NCBI GenBank assembly: GCA_900541175.1
Contig: UQIT01000005.1
Span: 1 to 64,000 of the forward strand
DNA length: 64,000 bases
From: an uncultured Collinsella sp.
Lineage (GTDB): Bacteria; Actinomycetota; Coriobacteriia; Coriobacteriales; Coriobacteriaceae
Direction: 5' to 3'
Shown here: positions 53,246 to 64,000 of the stretch, piece by piece
Numbering within the stretch: position 1 is the first letter of the stretch
Layout of the letters: the number at the start of each line of letters is the position of its first letter
Notes under the pieces: model-generated
Told to the model about the DNA's origin: nothing
Seen by the model: the letters and a program-made list of their open reading frames with translations, nothing else
Databases searched by the model: none
Translations under genes and position numbers: made by a program

Positions 53246-53730
53246 CACGACACCTGCCAATCGAACGCGTTGTACTGATGCTCGATCTCGGCGATATGCC
53301 CGCCGCGAATGGTGACACCCACGGCATCGAAGCGGATCGCCTTGAGCGGATAGTGCTCCATGAGATAGCAACTTGCGATACGGCGATACCGACGCTGTTT
53401 TTGGGCATCCACGGCCTCCTCGGGAAAGACCCGCGTGGTGCAATCCAGGGCGACGCGCCTGGTCTTGACCTCGGCCATCACCACGACATCGTCAAGCTCA
53501 TCGAGCAGCACCAGATCGGCCTCGCCCTCGGTGCAACGATAACCCTGCTCCAGCAAGGTGTAGCCGCGCTCGTTAAAGTAGTCGATGGTGATTAGCTCGC
53601 CCAGCATGCCCAGCTCACGGGGACTGAGTCCCTTGATAAACTCGGGCGCCATCGCCCCGCAGTCGAGCTCGCCGTTTTCCCAACGCTCCTTGAGCTGCTG
53701 CGTCTTGCTCTTTTTGCTTGCGGCACTCAT
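53245..53730 (-). CDS. yraN: YraN/UPF0102-family putative nuclease
   Basis: Holliday-junction-resolvase-like fold of unproven role, widespread beside comM/dprA. The 161 residues show the core LGMLGELITIDYFNERGYTLLEQ and the nuclease-like E/D-x-K pattern GEADLVLL to VMAEVKTRR. An N-terminal extension of about 45 residues is longer than usual. ATG at 53730 has AAAGGAG upstream. It leads the comM-dprA-trmFO-xer operon, 71 nt after the shared 20-bp element. Confidence 0.88.
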   Translation of the reverse strand: MSAASKKSKTQQLKERWENGELDCGAMAPEFIKGLSPRELGMLGELITIDYFNERGYTLLEQGYRCTEGEADLVLLDELDDVVVMAEVKTRRVALDCTTRVFPEEAVDAQKQRRYRRIASCYLMEHYPLKAIRFDAVGVTIRGGHIAEIEHQYNAFDWQVS

Positions 53731-53801
53731 GGGATCTCCTTTCCCGCACACTGCATTGCCCCGATGATGAGGGCACCTTTCATGCGGGTAAGTACAGGAA
53801 G

Positions 53802-53825
53802 CAAACCAAAAGCTGACCAAATGCC
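53802..53825 (-). promoter_or_regulatory. Candidate competence-operon element, copy 2
   Basis: The minus strand holds TTTGGTCAGCTTTTGGTTTG, one base different from the copy at 24430-24452, with the same orientation. It lies 71 nt before the yraN start and directly after the rnhB terminator. A TGTACTTA downstream could be the -10. Confidence 0.6.
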
Positions 53826-53828
53826 GTC

Positions 53829-53869
53829 AAAAAAAGGGCCGTACGCAGCAATGCTGTTGCATACGGCCC
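53829..53869 (-). terminator. Terminator of rnhB
   Basis: GGGCCGTA/TACGGCCC outer stem with further pairing (GCAACAGCATTGCTGC) and a seven-T tail on the minus strand. Confidence 0.92.
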
Positions 53870-53919
53870 GCTACCAGCAGGTTTATAAAACCCTAGAGGT
53901 CCCTGTCTCCACAATTGAC

Positions 53920-54708
53920 CTAGAAAAGGCGCTCAGTCTGCAGAAAGTTTCCGCAAAAGCTCACACGATGCAGTGGACAAAGTCCATGTTTTCGAATGGC
54001 CTCGATGTGCTCGGGGCTCGCATAGCCCTTCGATTCGGCCAGATGGTACTCGGGATACTCGGCGTCGTACTCAACCATCATCTCGTCACGCGTGACCTTT
54101 GCCATGATGGATGCCGCGGCGATACAGGCGATCTTGGCATCGCCCTTCACCACGTCGCGCTCATTGGGAACGGCGCCCAAGGGGTTGCCATCCATGAGGA
54201 CGCAATCGGGCTCGAGCCCCGTATCGGCCACCGCACCCGCGACGGCAGCGCGGATGGCGCGGGCCATGCCCATATCATCGATATCCTTAGGCGCGATATG
54301 GCAAAAACCGATCGCCGTCGCCACCTCGGCAATCTTCACTGAGAGCAACTCGCGGCGCGCCGGCGTGAGCTTTTTGGAATCGTTGATGCCCCAGACACGC
54401 GGCTCCATAGGAAGGCAGACAGCGCATACCGTCAAAGGACCGGCCACCGATCCGCGACCCACCTCGTCGACACCAACGACCACCCCATCGCCGCCAAGCT
54501 CACGCATAAGCTCGTACATGTCATTGACGCGCTCGCGCTCGGCAAGCTCTTTGGCATGGCGTTTGAGGGCGCGTTCGCAAGCCTTGATCACCTGCTGGCG
54601 CGGGTCCTCGCGATAATGCTCCACGAGGGCGGGAATCTCCTCAAACGTAGCGCTCGCCAACTCACCGGCAACCTGCGATGCCGAAACCGAGCTCGTCATG
54701 TTGCCCAT
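53920..54708 (-). CDS. rnhB: Ribonuclease HII
   Basis: Removes ribonucleotides from DNA hybrids. The 262 residues have an N-terminal helical extension of about 80 residues. The catalytic core GVDEVGRGSVAGPL, the DSKKL motif and VLMDGNPLG follow. ATG at 54708 was chosen because GGAGG lies 7 nt upstream. It follows rplS after a terminator. Confidence 0.94.
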   Translation of the reverse strand: MGNMTSSVSASQVAGELASATFEEIPALVEHYREDPRQQVIKACERALKRHAKELAERERVNDMYELMRELGGDGVVVGVDEVGRGSVAGPLTVCAVCLPMEPRVWGINDSKKLTPARRELLSVKIAEVATAIGFCHIAPKDIDDMGMARAIRAAVAGAVADTGLEPDCVLMDGNPLGAVPNERDVVKGDAKIACIAAASIMAKVTRDEMMVEYDAEYPEYHLAESKGYASPEHIEAIRKHGLCPLHRVSFCGNFLQTERLF

Positions 54709-54736
54709 ACCAGGCCCTCCTTGCATGCAAATCAGA

Positions 54737-54768
54737 TAAAAAGAAGGGCCACCCGAAGGTGACCCTTG
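54737..54768 (-). terminator. Terminator of rplS
   Basis: AAGGGTCACC-TTCG-GGTGGCCCTT with one G-T pair, followed by CTTTTT on the minus strand. Confidence 0.9.
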
Positions 54769-54801
54769 TGTCCAAACGAGTGGACAGACGCTGCGATCTT
54801 C

Positions 54802-55143
54802 TTAGCGCTTCTCGGGGATGCGAGCAGCCTTGCCCACCTTGTCGCGGAGGTAGTACAGCTTGGCGCGACGGACGCGACCATGACGAACGACCTCGAGCTT
54901 GGCGATCTTGGGGCTGTGAAGCGGGAAGGTACGCTCAACACCGACACCGAAGGACATCTTGCGGACGGTGAAGGTCTCGCGGGCACCGGCGCCGGCCATG
55001 CGGATGACGTCGCCCTGGAAGACCTGGATGCGCTCGCGGTCGCCTTCCTTAATGCGGTAGTGAACCTTGACGTTGTCGGCGACGCGAACCTGAGGAATGT
55101 CCTCGCGGATCTGCTGACGCTCGATTGCGCGGATGTAATCCAT
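54802..55143 (-). CDS. rplS: 50S ribosomal protein L19
   Basis: Sits at the interface of the two subunits. The 113 residues contain KEGDRERIQVFQGDVIR and the conserved end RRAKLYYLRDKVGKAARIPEK. ATG at 55143 has AAGGA 7 nt upstream. It is separated from rimM-trmD, its frequent operon partners, by about 8 kb here. Confidence 0.96.
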   Translation of the reverse strand: MDYIRAIERQQIREDIPQVRVADNVKVHYRIKEGDRERIQVFQGDVIRMAGAGARETFTVRKMSFGVGVERTFPLHSPKIAKLEVVRHGRVRRAKLYYLRDKVGKAARIPEKR

Positions 55144-55167
55144 GTGCAATTCCTTACTCTTCTAGAG

Positions 55168-55191
55168 GTGCCGTACCACCTTGGCCGGCAC
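55168..55191 (-). promoter_or_regulatory. Leader hairpin before rplS
   Basis: GTGCCG/CGGCAC 6-bp stem with a 12-nt loop in the roughly 60-nt leader. L19 leaders with autoregulatory hairpins are known in other bacteria; equivalence is inferred. Confidence 0.4.
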
Positions 55192-55212
55192 GTAGTTGAA
55201 CAAACGTATTCA

Positions 55213-55240
55213 AGTATACACGCGCGGGTTTCTGCTGCAA
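55213..55240 (-). promoter_or_regulatory. Promoter of rplS
   Basis: TTGCAG, 16-nt spacer, TATACT on the minus strand. Confidence 0.75.
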
Positions 55241-55286
55241 GAACAATTTTTTACGCAGACAAAAAGACAAAACCCGCACATGATAA

Positions 55287-55314
55287 CCGCCCGTCTCACG
55301 AATGAGACGGGCGG
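55287..55314 (-). terminator. Stem-loop after ppdK
   Basis: Perfect 12-bp stem CCGCCCGTCTCA-TTCG-TGAGACGGGCGG with a UUCG loop, only a short T-rich tail (TTAT). Probable terminator or 3' stabiliser. Confidence 0.65.
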
Positions 55315-55352
55315 CATGAAGGGGGCTACGCTAGGCGTCTAAACCCAAAACG

Positions 55353-58103
<2,751 letters not shown>

Positions 58104-58178
58104 GATGCTTCCCCTTCCATGCGCTTACGCGCACGACCGTGGTAACGAATCGACCCGTCAGATGCGGGCCGTGAGGGA

Positions 58179-58207
58179 ACTATACGGCGGGTTTTGAGCG
58201 GGCTTAA
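58179..58207 (-). promoter_or_regulatory. Promoter of ppdK
   Basis: TTAAGC, 17-nt spacer, TATAGT, about 75 nt upstream of the start. Three TTTACC copies lie just upstream (58220-58275). Confidence 0.55.
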
Positions 58208-58296
58208 GCAGAGGATGCGCGGTTTGGTAAACGTGCTAAAACTGGCGGTAAACGGTAGGTAAAGGTGGTTACCTTATGAAGAGACCACTTCAATAA

Positions 58297-58317
58297 ACTT
58301 GCAGGTCAAATGCAAGT
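58297..58317. promoter_or_regulatory. Inverted repeat upstream of ppdK
   Basis: ACTTGCA-N7-TGCAAGT, perfect 7-bp arms, about 90 nt upstream of the ppdK promoter in the 296-base ppsR-ppdK gap. It could be an operator. No convincing ppsR terminator is seen in this gap. Confidence 0.45.
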
Positions 58318-58399
58318 AATTTGCTAAATCGCTTTACCATTATCGTGCATTATTTTTAGTTAGTCTTTTTAGACGGGGCTTTTTAGCTACCCCAATAAG

Positions 58400-59275
58400 C
58401 TAGCTTTGTTGGGCTCGACGGGCGGCGCGGCGGGCACGGGCTTCTTGGATTACCTCCAAGTGGTTAATGATCTCGGCAGCGCTTTCCTCGATGGCCTTGC
58501 CGTCGGTACGCACCACAAAGCAGCCTAGGCGCTTCATGAGCGCACGGGCTTCCTCGAGCTCGCTGTGCACGCTCTCAGGCTCGGCATAGGAGCCGGCAAC
58601 GGCACGAGCGTAGTCATCGCCCAAGCGGCTATCGCGAATTTCGGAAATCACATCGACGGTCGAAATCAGGCCGAACAGGCGCATCGGGTCGACCTCGTAA
58701 ATCGACTTGGGCGGCTCCATGCCATGCGCCAGTGGGACATTGGCGACCTTGTAGCCCTGATAGGCCAAATACATCGACAGCGGCGTCTTGGACGTGCGCG
58801 ATACGCCCAGCAGCACGATATCGGCACCCGACAGATCGTCGCAGCCGCGCCCGTCATCGTGCTCAACGAAATACTCCATGGCCTCGATACGATGGAAATA
58901 GCGGTCATCGGTCTTGTGAATCACGCCCGCAACGCCCTTGGGCGGCACACCGATGAGCGACGACAGCACGGCGAGCGTCGGGCCGATCAGGTCGACCGAA
59001 CGGATATGCAGCATGCCCAGGTAATCGAGCACACGGGCGCGAAGTGCCGGATCGACAATGGTGTGGAACACGGCAATATCGCGATGATCGGCATCGACGC
59101 GCGGACCCACAAACGACTTGACCTGCTCCACCGAGTTCACCTTGGGCAGGCGCAAGAGACGAAAAGCCCCTTCATCAAATTGCCCGGACGCCGCAAGCAC
59201 CACCTCACAAGCGGTATCACCGAGCGAGTCGGAGATAACGATAACGGTGGGACGAGCGGTGACCGGGCAATCCAT
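58400..59275 (-). CDS. ppsR: Pyruvate, phosphate dikinase regulatory protein (PDRP, DUF299)
   Basis: Bifunctional ADP-dependent kinase and Pi-dependent pyrophosphorylase that switches PPDK off and on by modifying the Thr near its catalytic His. The 291 residues contain the P-loop-like GVSRTSKTPLSMYLA and the family start VIVISDSLGDTACEV. ATG with AAGGAG upstream. Its partner ppdK is the next gene downstream on the same strand. Confidence 0.94.
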   Translation of the reverse strand: MDCPVTARPTVIVISDSLGDTACEVVLAASGQFDEGAFRLLRLPKVNSVEQVKSFVGPRVDADHRDIAVFHTIVDPALRARVLDYLGMLHIRSVDLIGPTLAVLSSLIGVPPKGVAGVIHKTDDRYFHRIEAMEYFVEHDDGRGCDDLSGADIVLLGVSRTSKTPLSMYLAYQGYKVANVPLAHGMEPPKSIYEVDPMRLFGLISTVDVISEIRDSRLGDDYARAVAGSYAEPESVHSELEEARALMKRLGCFVVRTDGKAIEESAAEIINHLEVIQEARARRAARRAQQS

Positions 59276-59309
59276 GCGGGGCTCCTTTTGCGCTTATGCG
59301 CAGGCTGGC

Positions 59310-61406
59310 TTACTTTTTGCGAGCAAGCTCACCGATGTTTGCGATGCCGGAGAAAACGGCCTCGAAGCGGTTGAGCAGCTTAAGGCGATTATCGCGAAGC
59401 TGCTCGTCCTTGTCCATGACCATGACCTCGTCGAAGAAGCGGTCGATGGGGGCGCGCAGGGCGGCAAGGGCGGCAAATGCGGCCGGGTAATCCTCGGCAG
59501 CAAGGGCGGCGTCGACAGCGGTCTGAGCAGCCTCGGAGGCATCGGCAAGCGCGAGCTCGACCTCGCCCATCAGGGCGCGGTCGTACTCCGCGCCCAGCTC
59601 GGGCTTGGAGATGTGCGCGGCGCGGGCATAGGCGGTCGCCAGGTTATCGAACGTCTCAGCGTCGTTCTTGCGGGCCTCGTCGAGGGCGGCGCAGCGGGCG
59701 AAGAAGACGGACGGGGCGATGATGTGCACCGCGGAGACGGCGGCAACGGTATCGGCCGGGATCTTTTCGTCGCGGGCCATGCTCACCAGACGGCCGTGGA
59801 AGAAGTCGCGAACCTGCTGAGCGACCTCGGCGGCGTCGAACTCGATACCCTGCTCGCTATAGAGCTCAAGGGCAAAGTCGATAAGCGACGTGGGATCGAT
59901 CGGCAGACGGTCGCGCAGGATGTTGATGATGCCGATGGCGGCGCGACGCAGCGCGTAGGGGTCGGAGGAGCCGGTCGGGGGCTCGCCGATGGCAAAAATA
60001 CCGGCGATGGTATCGAGCTTGTCGGCGCAGGCCACGATGCAGCCAGCGGTGCCCTCGGGCAACTCGTCACCGGCAAAGCGGGGACGATAGTGATCGCGGA
60101 TGGCATGGGCGACCTCGTCATTCTCCCCCATCGCGGTCGCGTAATAACCGCCCATCACGCCCTGCTGGCTCGTGAACTCGACGACGGCGTTAGACACCAG
60201 GTCGGCCTTGCACAGGTGCGCGGCGCGAGCAGCGTCGGCGGCCAGGTGGGCGCCCAGATGGGCCTCGCGAGCGATGGCAAGCGCGAGTTGCTCAATGCGC
60301 TCGGACTTGGCGAGCACGCTACCGAGCTTCTCCTGGAAGGCGACCTTGGCCAGACGCTCGCGGAACTCGTCGAGGGAGATCTTCAGGTCCTCCTCGTAGA
60401 AGAACTTGGCGTCGTCCAGACGGGCGCGCACGACGCGCTCGTTGCCGTCAATCACGCGCTCGGCATTCTCGGGCTTGCTGTTGGAAACGACCACGAACTC
60501 ACGCGTGAGCTTGCCCTCGCCGTCATAGATCGGGAAGTAGCGCTGGTTGGTGAGCATGGACTCGCAGATAATCTCGTGCGGGACCTTGAGAAACTCCTCA
60601 TCGAAGGTACCGACGAGCACCGTCGGCCACTCGCAGAGGTTAATGACCTCCTCAAAGACCTTCTTGGGCGTATCGACATGGCAGCCGGGACGGGCAGCCT
60701 CGACCTCGGCGATACCGGCGAGGATGGCCTCACGACGACGCTCGGCAGAAAGCACACCGGCGTCCTCGAGCACCTGCTCGTAGACGGCGGGGCTGGCGAC
60801 CACATGGTCACCGGGGCCAAGCACGCGATGACCACGCGTGGTGTTGCCACTCGTCACGTCGGCAAACGACACGGGCACAACGTCCTCGCCCAGAAGGCAG
60901 CAGATCCAGCGGACCGGACGAACAAAGGTCGCATGCTCGTGACCCCAGCGCTGAGAGCGGTAGTTGGGCCACTGCAGGCCAGCGATAGTCTTCTCGCACA
61001 GGGCCGTCAGGATCGGGGTGGCCGGGGCGGAAGGGATGTTCTTCTCGGCAAAGACGTACTCACGGCCGTCGGTGTCCTCGCGACGGACCAGATCCTCGGC
61101 AGCCACACCGCACTTGCGGGCGAAGCCCTGGGCGGCCTTGGTGGCGTTACCGTCGGCATCGAAGGCGATGTTGGCCGCGGGGCCGCGCTTGACCTCGTGA
61201 ACCTCGTCGGTCGCGGTGGCGACGTCAGCAACGAGCGCAGCCAGGCGGCGCGGGCTCGAGATCACACGGACCTCGCCGTGGGCCAGACCGGCCTCGTCGA
61301 GACCCTTGGCGATCATGGTGCCAAGCTGCTTGACGGCATTGTTCAGCGGTGCGGAGGGCATTTCTTCCGTACCGATCTCAAACAGGAAATCCTTAGCGTC
61401 TGCCAT
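59310..61406 (-). CDS. glyS: Glycyl-tRNA synthetase beta subunit
   Basis: tRNA-binding subunit of the alpha2beta2 enzyme. The 698 residues start DFLFEIGTEEMPSAPL, contain the HD-like central domain and the GYYATAMGEND block, and end in the anticodon-binding domain (FDEVMVMDKDEQLRDNRL in outline, near residue 665). It follows glyQ by 3 nt. Confidence 0.97.
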   Translation of the reverse strand: MADAKDFLFEIGTEEMPSAPLNNAVKQLGTMIAKGLDEAGLAHGEVRVISSPRRLAALVADVATATDEVHEVKRGPAANIAFDADGNATKAAQGFARKCGVAAEDLVRREDTDGREYVFAEKNIPSAPATPILTALCEKTIAGLQWPNYRSQRWGHEHATFVRPVRWICCLLGEDVVPVSFADVTSGNTTRGHRVLGPGDHVVASPAVYEQVLEDAGVLSAERRREAILAGIAEVEAARPGCHVDTPKKVFEEVINLCEWPTVLVGTFDEEFLKVPHEIICESMLTNQRYFPIYDGEGKLTREFVVVSNSKPENAERVIDGNERVVRARLDDAKFFYEEDLKISLDEFRERLAKVAFQEKLGSVLAKSERIEQLALAIAREAHLGAHLAADAARAAHLCKADLVSNAVVEFTSQQGVMGGYYATAMGENDEVAHAIRDHYRPRFAGDELPEGTAGCIVACADKLDTIAGIFAIGEPPTGSSDPYALRRAAIGIINILRDRLPIDPTSLIDFALELYSEQGIEFDAAEVAQQVRDFFHGRLVSMARDEKIPADTVAAVSAVHIIAPSVFFARCAALDEARKNDAETFDNLATAYARAAHISKPELGAEYDRALMGEVELALADASEAAQTAVDAALAAEDYPAAFAALAALRAPIDRFFDEVMVMDKDEQLRDNRLKLLNRFEAVFSGIANIGELARKK

Positions 61407-61409
61407 GGC

Positions 61410-62321
61410 TTACGCCACCTCGCCTTCCTGATCGGCATTCTCGTTGACTCCGGCGACCTCGGCCATGTAGGCCTCGCAGCACGCCTTGGCGACGGCGCGG
61501 ACGCGCAGGATGTAGTTGGCACGCTCGACCGCGGACAGGGCGCCGCGAGCATCGAGCAGGTTGAAAGCGTGGCTGCACTTCATGACGCAGTCATATGCCG
61601 GCAGCGGCAGCTTGCGCTCCAGGCAGGAATGGCACTCGGCCTCGTAGTCGTCAAACTTCTGACGCATCATCTCGACGTTGGCGACCTCAAAGTTATAGGC
61701 ACTGAACTCGCGCTCGTTCTCGAGGAACACGTCGCCATAGGTCATGGGCGTGCCGTCGGGCAGGTAGCTCCACACCAGGTCGTAGACCGAATTAACGCCC
61801 TGGGCGTACATGGCGATACGCTCCAGGCCGTAGGTGATCTCGACGGGCACGGGGTCGACCTCGATGCCGCCCACCTGCTGGAAGTACGTAAACTGCGTGA
61901 CCTCCATGCCATTGAGCCAGACCTCCCAGCCAAGGCCCCAGGCGCCGAGCGTCGGGCTCTCCCAGTCGTCCTCGACAAAGCGGACGTCATGGTCGTTGGG
62001 GTCCAGGCCAATGGCGGCCAGCGAACCCAGGTAGAGCTCCTGGGCGTTGACCGGCGAGGGCTTGATGAGCACCTGGAACTGATAGTAGTGCTGCATGCGG
62101 TTGGGGTTCTCGCCGTAGCGGCCGTCGGCGGGACGGCGGCAGGGCTGTGCATAGCAGGTGCGCCACTCGGCGGGACCGAGCGAGCGCAGCGTGGTCGCGG
62201 TATGGAAGGTACCGGCACCGACCTCGGAGTCATAGGGCTGCATGATGACGCAGCCCTGCTCGCCCCAGTACTGCTGGAGGCGCAGGATGATGTCTTGGAA
62301 GGAAAGCGATGAAGCGTTCAT
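61410..62321 (-). CDS. glyQ: Glycyl-tRNA synthetase alpha subunit
   Basis: Catalytic subunit. The 303 residues hold the class II core CVIMQPYDSEVGAGTFHTAT, QPCRRPADGRYGENPNR and the MEVTQFTYFQQVGG block. ATG; the nearest ribosome-like site GAGGGG is 11 nt upstream. A TATAGT lies 47 nt upstream after lepB. No T-box leader fits the 59-nt gap. Confidence 0.97.
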   Translation of the reverse strand: MNASSLSFQDIILRLQQYWGEQGCVIMQPYDSEVGAGTFHTATTLRSLGPAEWRTCYAQPCRRPADGRYGENPNRMQHYYQFQVLIKPSPVNAQELYLGSLAAIGLDPNDHDVRFVEDDWESPTLGAWGLGWEVWLNGMEVTQFTYFQQVGGIEVDPVPVEITYGLERIAMYAQGVNSVYDLVWSYLPDGTPMTYGDVFLENEREFSAYNFEVANVEMMRQKFDDYEAECHSCLERKLPLPAYDCVMKCSHAFNLLDARGALSAVERANYILRVRAVAKACCEAYMAEVAGVNENADQEGEVA

Positions 62322-62367
62322 GCCTCTAATATCCCCTCGTCGAAACGATTACACGGTTAGGTACTGT

Positions 62368-62373
62368 ACTATA
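62368..62373 (-). promoter_or_regulatory. Possible -10 box for glyQ-glyS
   Basis: TATAGT on the minus strand just after the lepB stop; -35 not recognisable. Confidence 0.35.
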
Positions 62374-62380
62374 GCGGTTT

Positions 62381-62944
62381 TTAGTCGATAGCGCCGATGC
62401 GGTTGAACGGCCAGTAGCGCACAAGCGCCACTGCGATCAAATCAGAGCGATCGACGGGACCAAAATAACGTGAGTCGGCAGAGTTTTCGCGATTGTCGCC
62501 CATCACCCACACGCACCCGTCGGGAACCGTGTAGGGATAGCTTACCTGAGCGCCGGGCGCTTGGACCGAAAGCGGCCAGCTCATGCCCGTCGTATAGTCC
62601 TCGTCGAGCGCTTGGCCGTCAACGACCACCTTGCCATCCTGCAGGTCGACCGTCTGGCCGGCCGTGGCAATAACACGCTTGACAAGAACATCATGCTCGG
62701 AGGTGCCATCGGGGTTGTGAAACACCACGATATCACCCTGCTTGACGGGCTGACCGAGCTCGAGGCTCACCTTTTGTGCCAGGATCTGGTCGCCAATCTC
62801 GATCGTGGACTCCATGGAGCCGGTGGGCACCACAAAGGGCTCGACCACAAACGAGCGAATCAAGAAGGTGGCCACGAGCGCGATCGCGATGACCGCGATC
62901 CACTCAAAAGCGCCCCTCAACGCGGAATGCTGCGATGGAACCAT
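62381..62944 (-). CDS. lepB: Signal peptidase I
   Basis: Membrane-bound serine-lysine protease cleaving secretory signal peptides. The 187 residues have one membrane segment (residues 12-32), the Ser in VPTGSMESTI, the Lys in LVKRVIA and the GDNRENSADSRYFG block. ATG at 62944 has GAGGAG 5 nt upstream, formed by the trmD end. It takes the place next to trmD where rplS often sits. Confidence 0.95.
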   Translation of the reverse strand: MVPSQHSALRGAFEWIAVIAIALVATFLIRSFVVEPFVVPTGSMESTIEIGDQILAQKVSLELGQPVKQGDIVVFHNPDGTSEHDVLVKRVIATAGQTVDLQDGKVVVDGQALDEDYTTGMSWPLSVQAPGAQVSYPYTVPDGCVWVMGDNRENSADSRYFGPVDRSDLIAVALVRYWPFNRIGAID

Positions 62945-62946
62945 TC

Positions 62947-63705
62947 TCACTCCTCGCTCTGCGAATACGCAGCGTCCAAAATCTCCTGCGCGTAAGCGCG
63001 CTCCTGGGGCGTAAGGCGCGCCGTCTCGATCAGATCGGGACGCCAGCGGCAGGTGCGCTCGATGGCGTTCTTGCGACGCCAGGCATCGACCTTGGCATGA
63101 TCGCCACTCACGAGCACCGGCGGCACGCCCTCGCCGTTGAACTCGGCAGGACGGGTGTACTGCGCGTACTCGAGCAGTCCTCCGTCCTCGGCGGTCGAGA
63201 ACGACTCGTCGACGTTGCTCATCTCGTCGCCCAGGGCGCCGGGAATCAGGCGTACGACGGCATCGGCAACGACCATAGCGGGAAGCTCGCCGCCCGTAAG
63301 CACGTAGTCGCCGATCGACAGACGCTCATCGGCATACGCATACGCGCGCTCGTCGACGCCCTCGTAGCGACTGCACACAAACAGCAGGCGCTCACTTTTG
63401 AGCAGGCGCTCGGCCACATGCTGCGTAAAGGGCTCGCCACAGGGGGTAAAGAACACCACAGTGGGCTTGGGACCCTCTGCGCTAATGGCCTCGATGGCCT
63501 CGGCGATAGGCTCGACCTTCATGAGCATGCCCTGCCCGCCGCCGTACGGCTCGTCATCGACGGTACGATGGCGGTCGTGCGTCCAGTCGCGCAGGTTATA
63601 CGCCTTAAAATCAAAAAGGCCGGCCTTGCGGGCGCGGCCCAAGATCGATGTGGACATGACGGGCTCAAACATCTCGGGAAAGACCGAAAGGGTCTCGATC
63701 AGCAT
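62947..63705 (-). CDS. trmD: tRNA (guanine37-N1)-methyltransferase TrmD
   Basis: SPOUT methylase making m1G37, needed to keep the reading frame. The 252 residues have DEPYGGGQGM, the knot region SRYEGVDERAY and IGDYVLTGGELPAM. It follows rimM by 10 nt and ends 2 nt before lepB. Confidence 0.97.
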   Translation of the reverse strand: MLIETLSVFPEMFEPVMSTSILGRARKAGLFDFKAYNLRDWTHDRHRTVDDEPYGGGQGMLMKVEPIAEAIEAISAEGPKPTVVFFTPCGEPFTQHVAERLLKSERLLFVCSRYEGVDERAYAYADERLSIGDYVLTGGELPAMVVADAVVRLIPGALGDEMSNVDESFSTAEDGGLLEYAQYTRPAEFNGEGVPPVLVSGDHAKVDAWRRKNAIERTCRWRPDLIETARLTPQERAYAQEILDAAYSQSEE

Positions 63706-63715
63706 GTTGTCCTCC

Positions 63716-64000
63716 CTACTTGTCCATATCGATCAGGCCGTCCATAACGTGGACGGAAATTGTTCCTGTGTCGGGAAGATCGAGCACGACCTGCTCGATC
63801 ACGGGAATCAGCACCTCGCCGTACCGATCACCCTCGACAACCCAAACATCGTTGGCGGGCGTCGACATGATCTCGACGATCGTACCGAGCGAACCGAAGC
63901 GCTCGTCGACCACCTCGCGACCCATCAGGTCGGTATAGGCAGCGTCGAGCGAATCGAGCTCAAAGTCGTCACGATTTGCCAGCACGTAGCATCCCGTGAT
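63716..64000 (-). CDS. rimM: Ribosome maturation factor RimM (5' end beyond window)
   Basis: 30S assembly factor binding S19. Only the C-terminal 94 codons are visible; the frame is open to the right edge (ITGCYVLANRDDFE), so an internal GTG is not the start. The visible part is the PRC-barrel domain: GREVVDERFGSLGTIVEI, VWVVEGDRYGEVLIPVI and the acidic end LIDMD. Position before trmD fits the rimM-trmD pair. Confidence 0.92.
   Translation of the reverse strand: MTGCYVLANRDDFELDSLDAAYTDLMGREVVDERFGSLGTIVEIMSTPANDVWVVEGDRYGEVLIPVIEQVVLDLPDTGTISVHVMDGLIDMDK

Noticed and set aside
59118..62312. Plus-strand open frame of 1064 codons opposite glyS and glyQ
   Set aside because: It is a mirror of two well-recognised genes caused by GC-rich third positions; composition is Leu/Gly/Asp/Val/His-rich without any known domain and it has no ribosome site.

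Overview
The window is about 64 kb of moderately GC-rich bacterial chromosome with dense, mostly minus-strand housekeeping operons. Gene content points to the class Coriobacteriia (Actinomycetota), most like Collinsella. The pointers are an actinobacterial-type integration host factor next to gmk and rpoZ, glycyl-tRNA synthetase as separate glyQ/glyS, pyruvate phosphate dikinase with its regulator, a bifunctional AdhE, and frequent GTG/TTG starts. The genus is an inference from gene content, not a database match.

Layout, left to right. 1-4.2 kb: the 3'-truncated ftsK and rnj (RNase J). 4.2-5.5 kb: an acetyltransferase gene bracketed by two inverted copies of a structured repeat. 5.4-8.2 kb: pnp and rpsO. 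8.3-19.8 kb: one long run, lepA-dusB-hemW-dnaJ2-dnaJ1-mtaB-phoH-ybeY-dgkA-era-recO, covering translation, chaperones, tRNA modification and ribosome maturation. 19.9-21.3 kb: rpsT and holA. 21.3-24.4 kb: comEC and comEA (DNA uptake). 24.5-27.1 kb: mihF-gmk-rpoZ-thiI. 27.2-32.7 kb: the pyrimidine operon pyrR-pyrB-pyrC-pyrK-pyrD-pyrF behind an attenuator. 32.8-33.3 kb: rpmB on the plus strand. 33.3-34.4 kb: a REP-associated transposase element. 34.5-38.0 kb: adhE and a phosphotransferase-fold kinase, plus strand. 38.1-46.6 kb: pyrH-frr-uppS-cdsA-dxr-rseP-ispG-proS (ribosome recycling, undecaprenyl and phospholipid precursors, isoprenoids, membrane protease, ProRS). 46.6-48.5 kb: rpsB-tsf. 48.5-53.8 kb: yraN-comM-dprA-trmFO-xer. 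53.9-55.2 kb: rplS and rnhB. 55.3-59.3 kb: ppdK and its regulator ppsR. 59.3-62.3 kb: glyQ-glyS. 62.4-64 kb: rimM (5'-truncated)-trmD-lepB.

Most of this is ordinary core genome. The points that stand out are: (1) a 20-bp element, identical at 19 of 20 positions, placed 71-75 nt upstream of both natural-competence operons (comEA-comEC and yraN-comM-dprA-trmFO-xer), built as 7+4+7 direct repeats and a candidate competence-regulon operator; (2) a pair of long hairpin repeats with compensatory base changes around the acetyltransferase; (3) a complete RAYT/REP element; (4) a DnaJ paralog with its C-terminal domains replaced by membrane segments, sitting where hrcA is often found; (5) an RseP homolog with a roughly 110-residue inserted domain that looks like a winged helix; (6) a tyrosine recombinase whose only plausible full-length start is AUA; (7) a lepA promoter that would give a leaderless mRNA; (8) attenuator structures before pyrR and between pyrC and pyrK. 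I see no CRISPR array, tRNA, rRNA or prophage.
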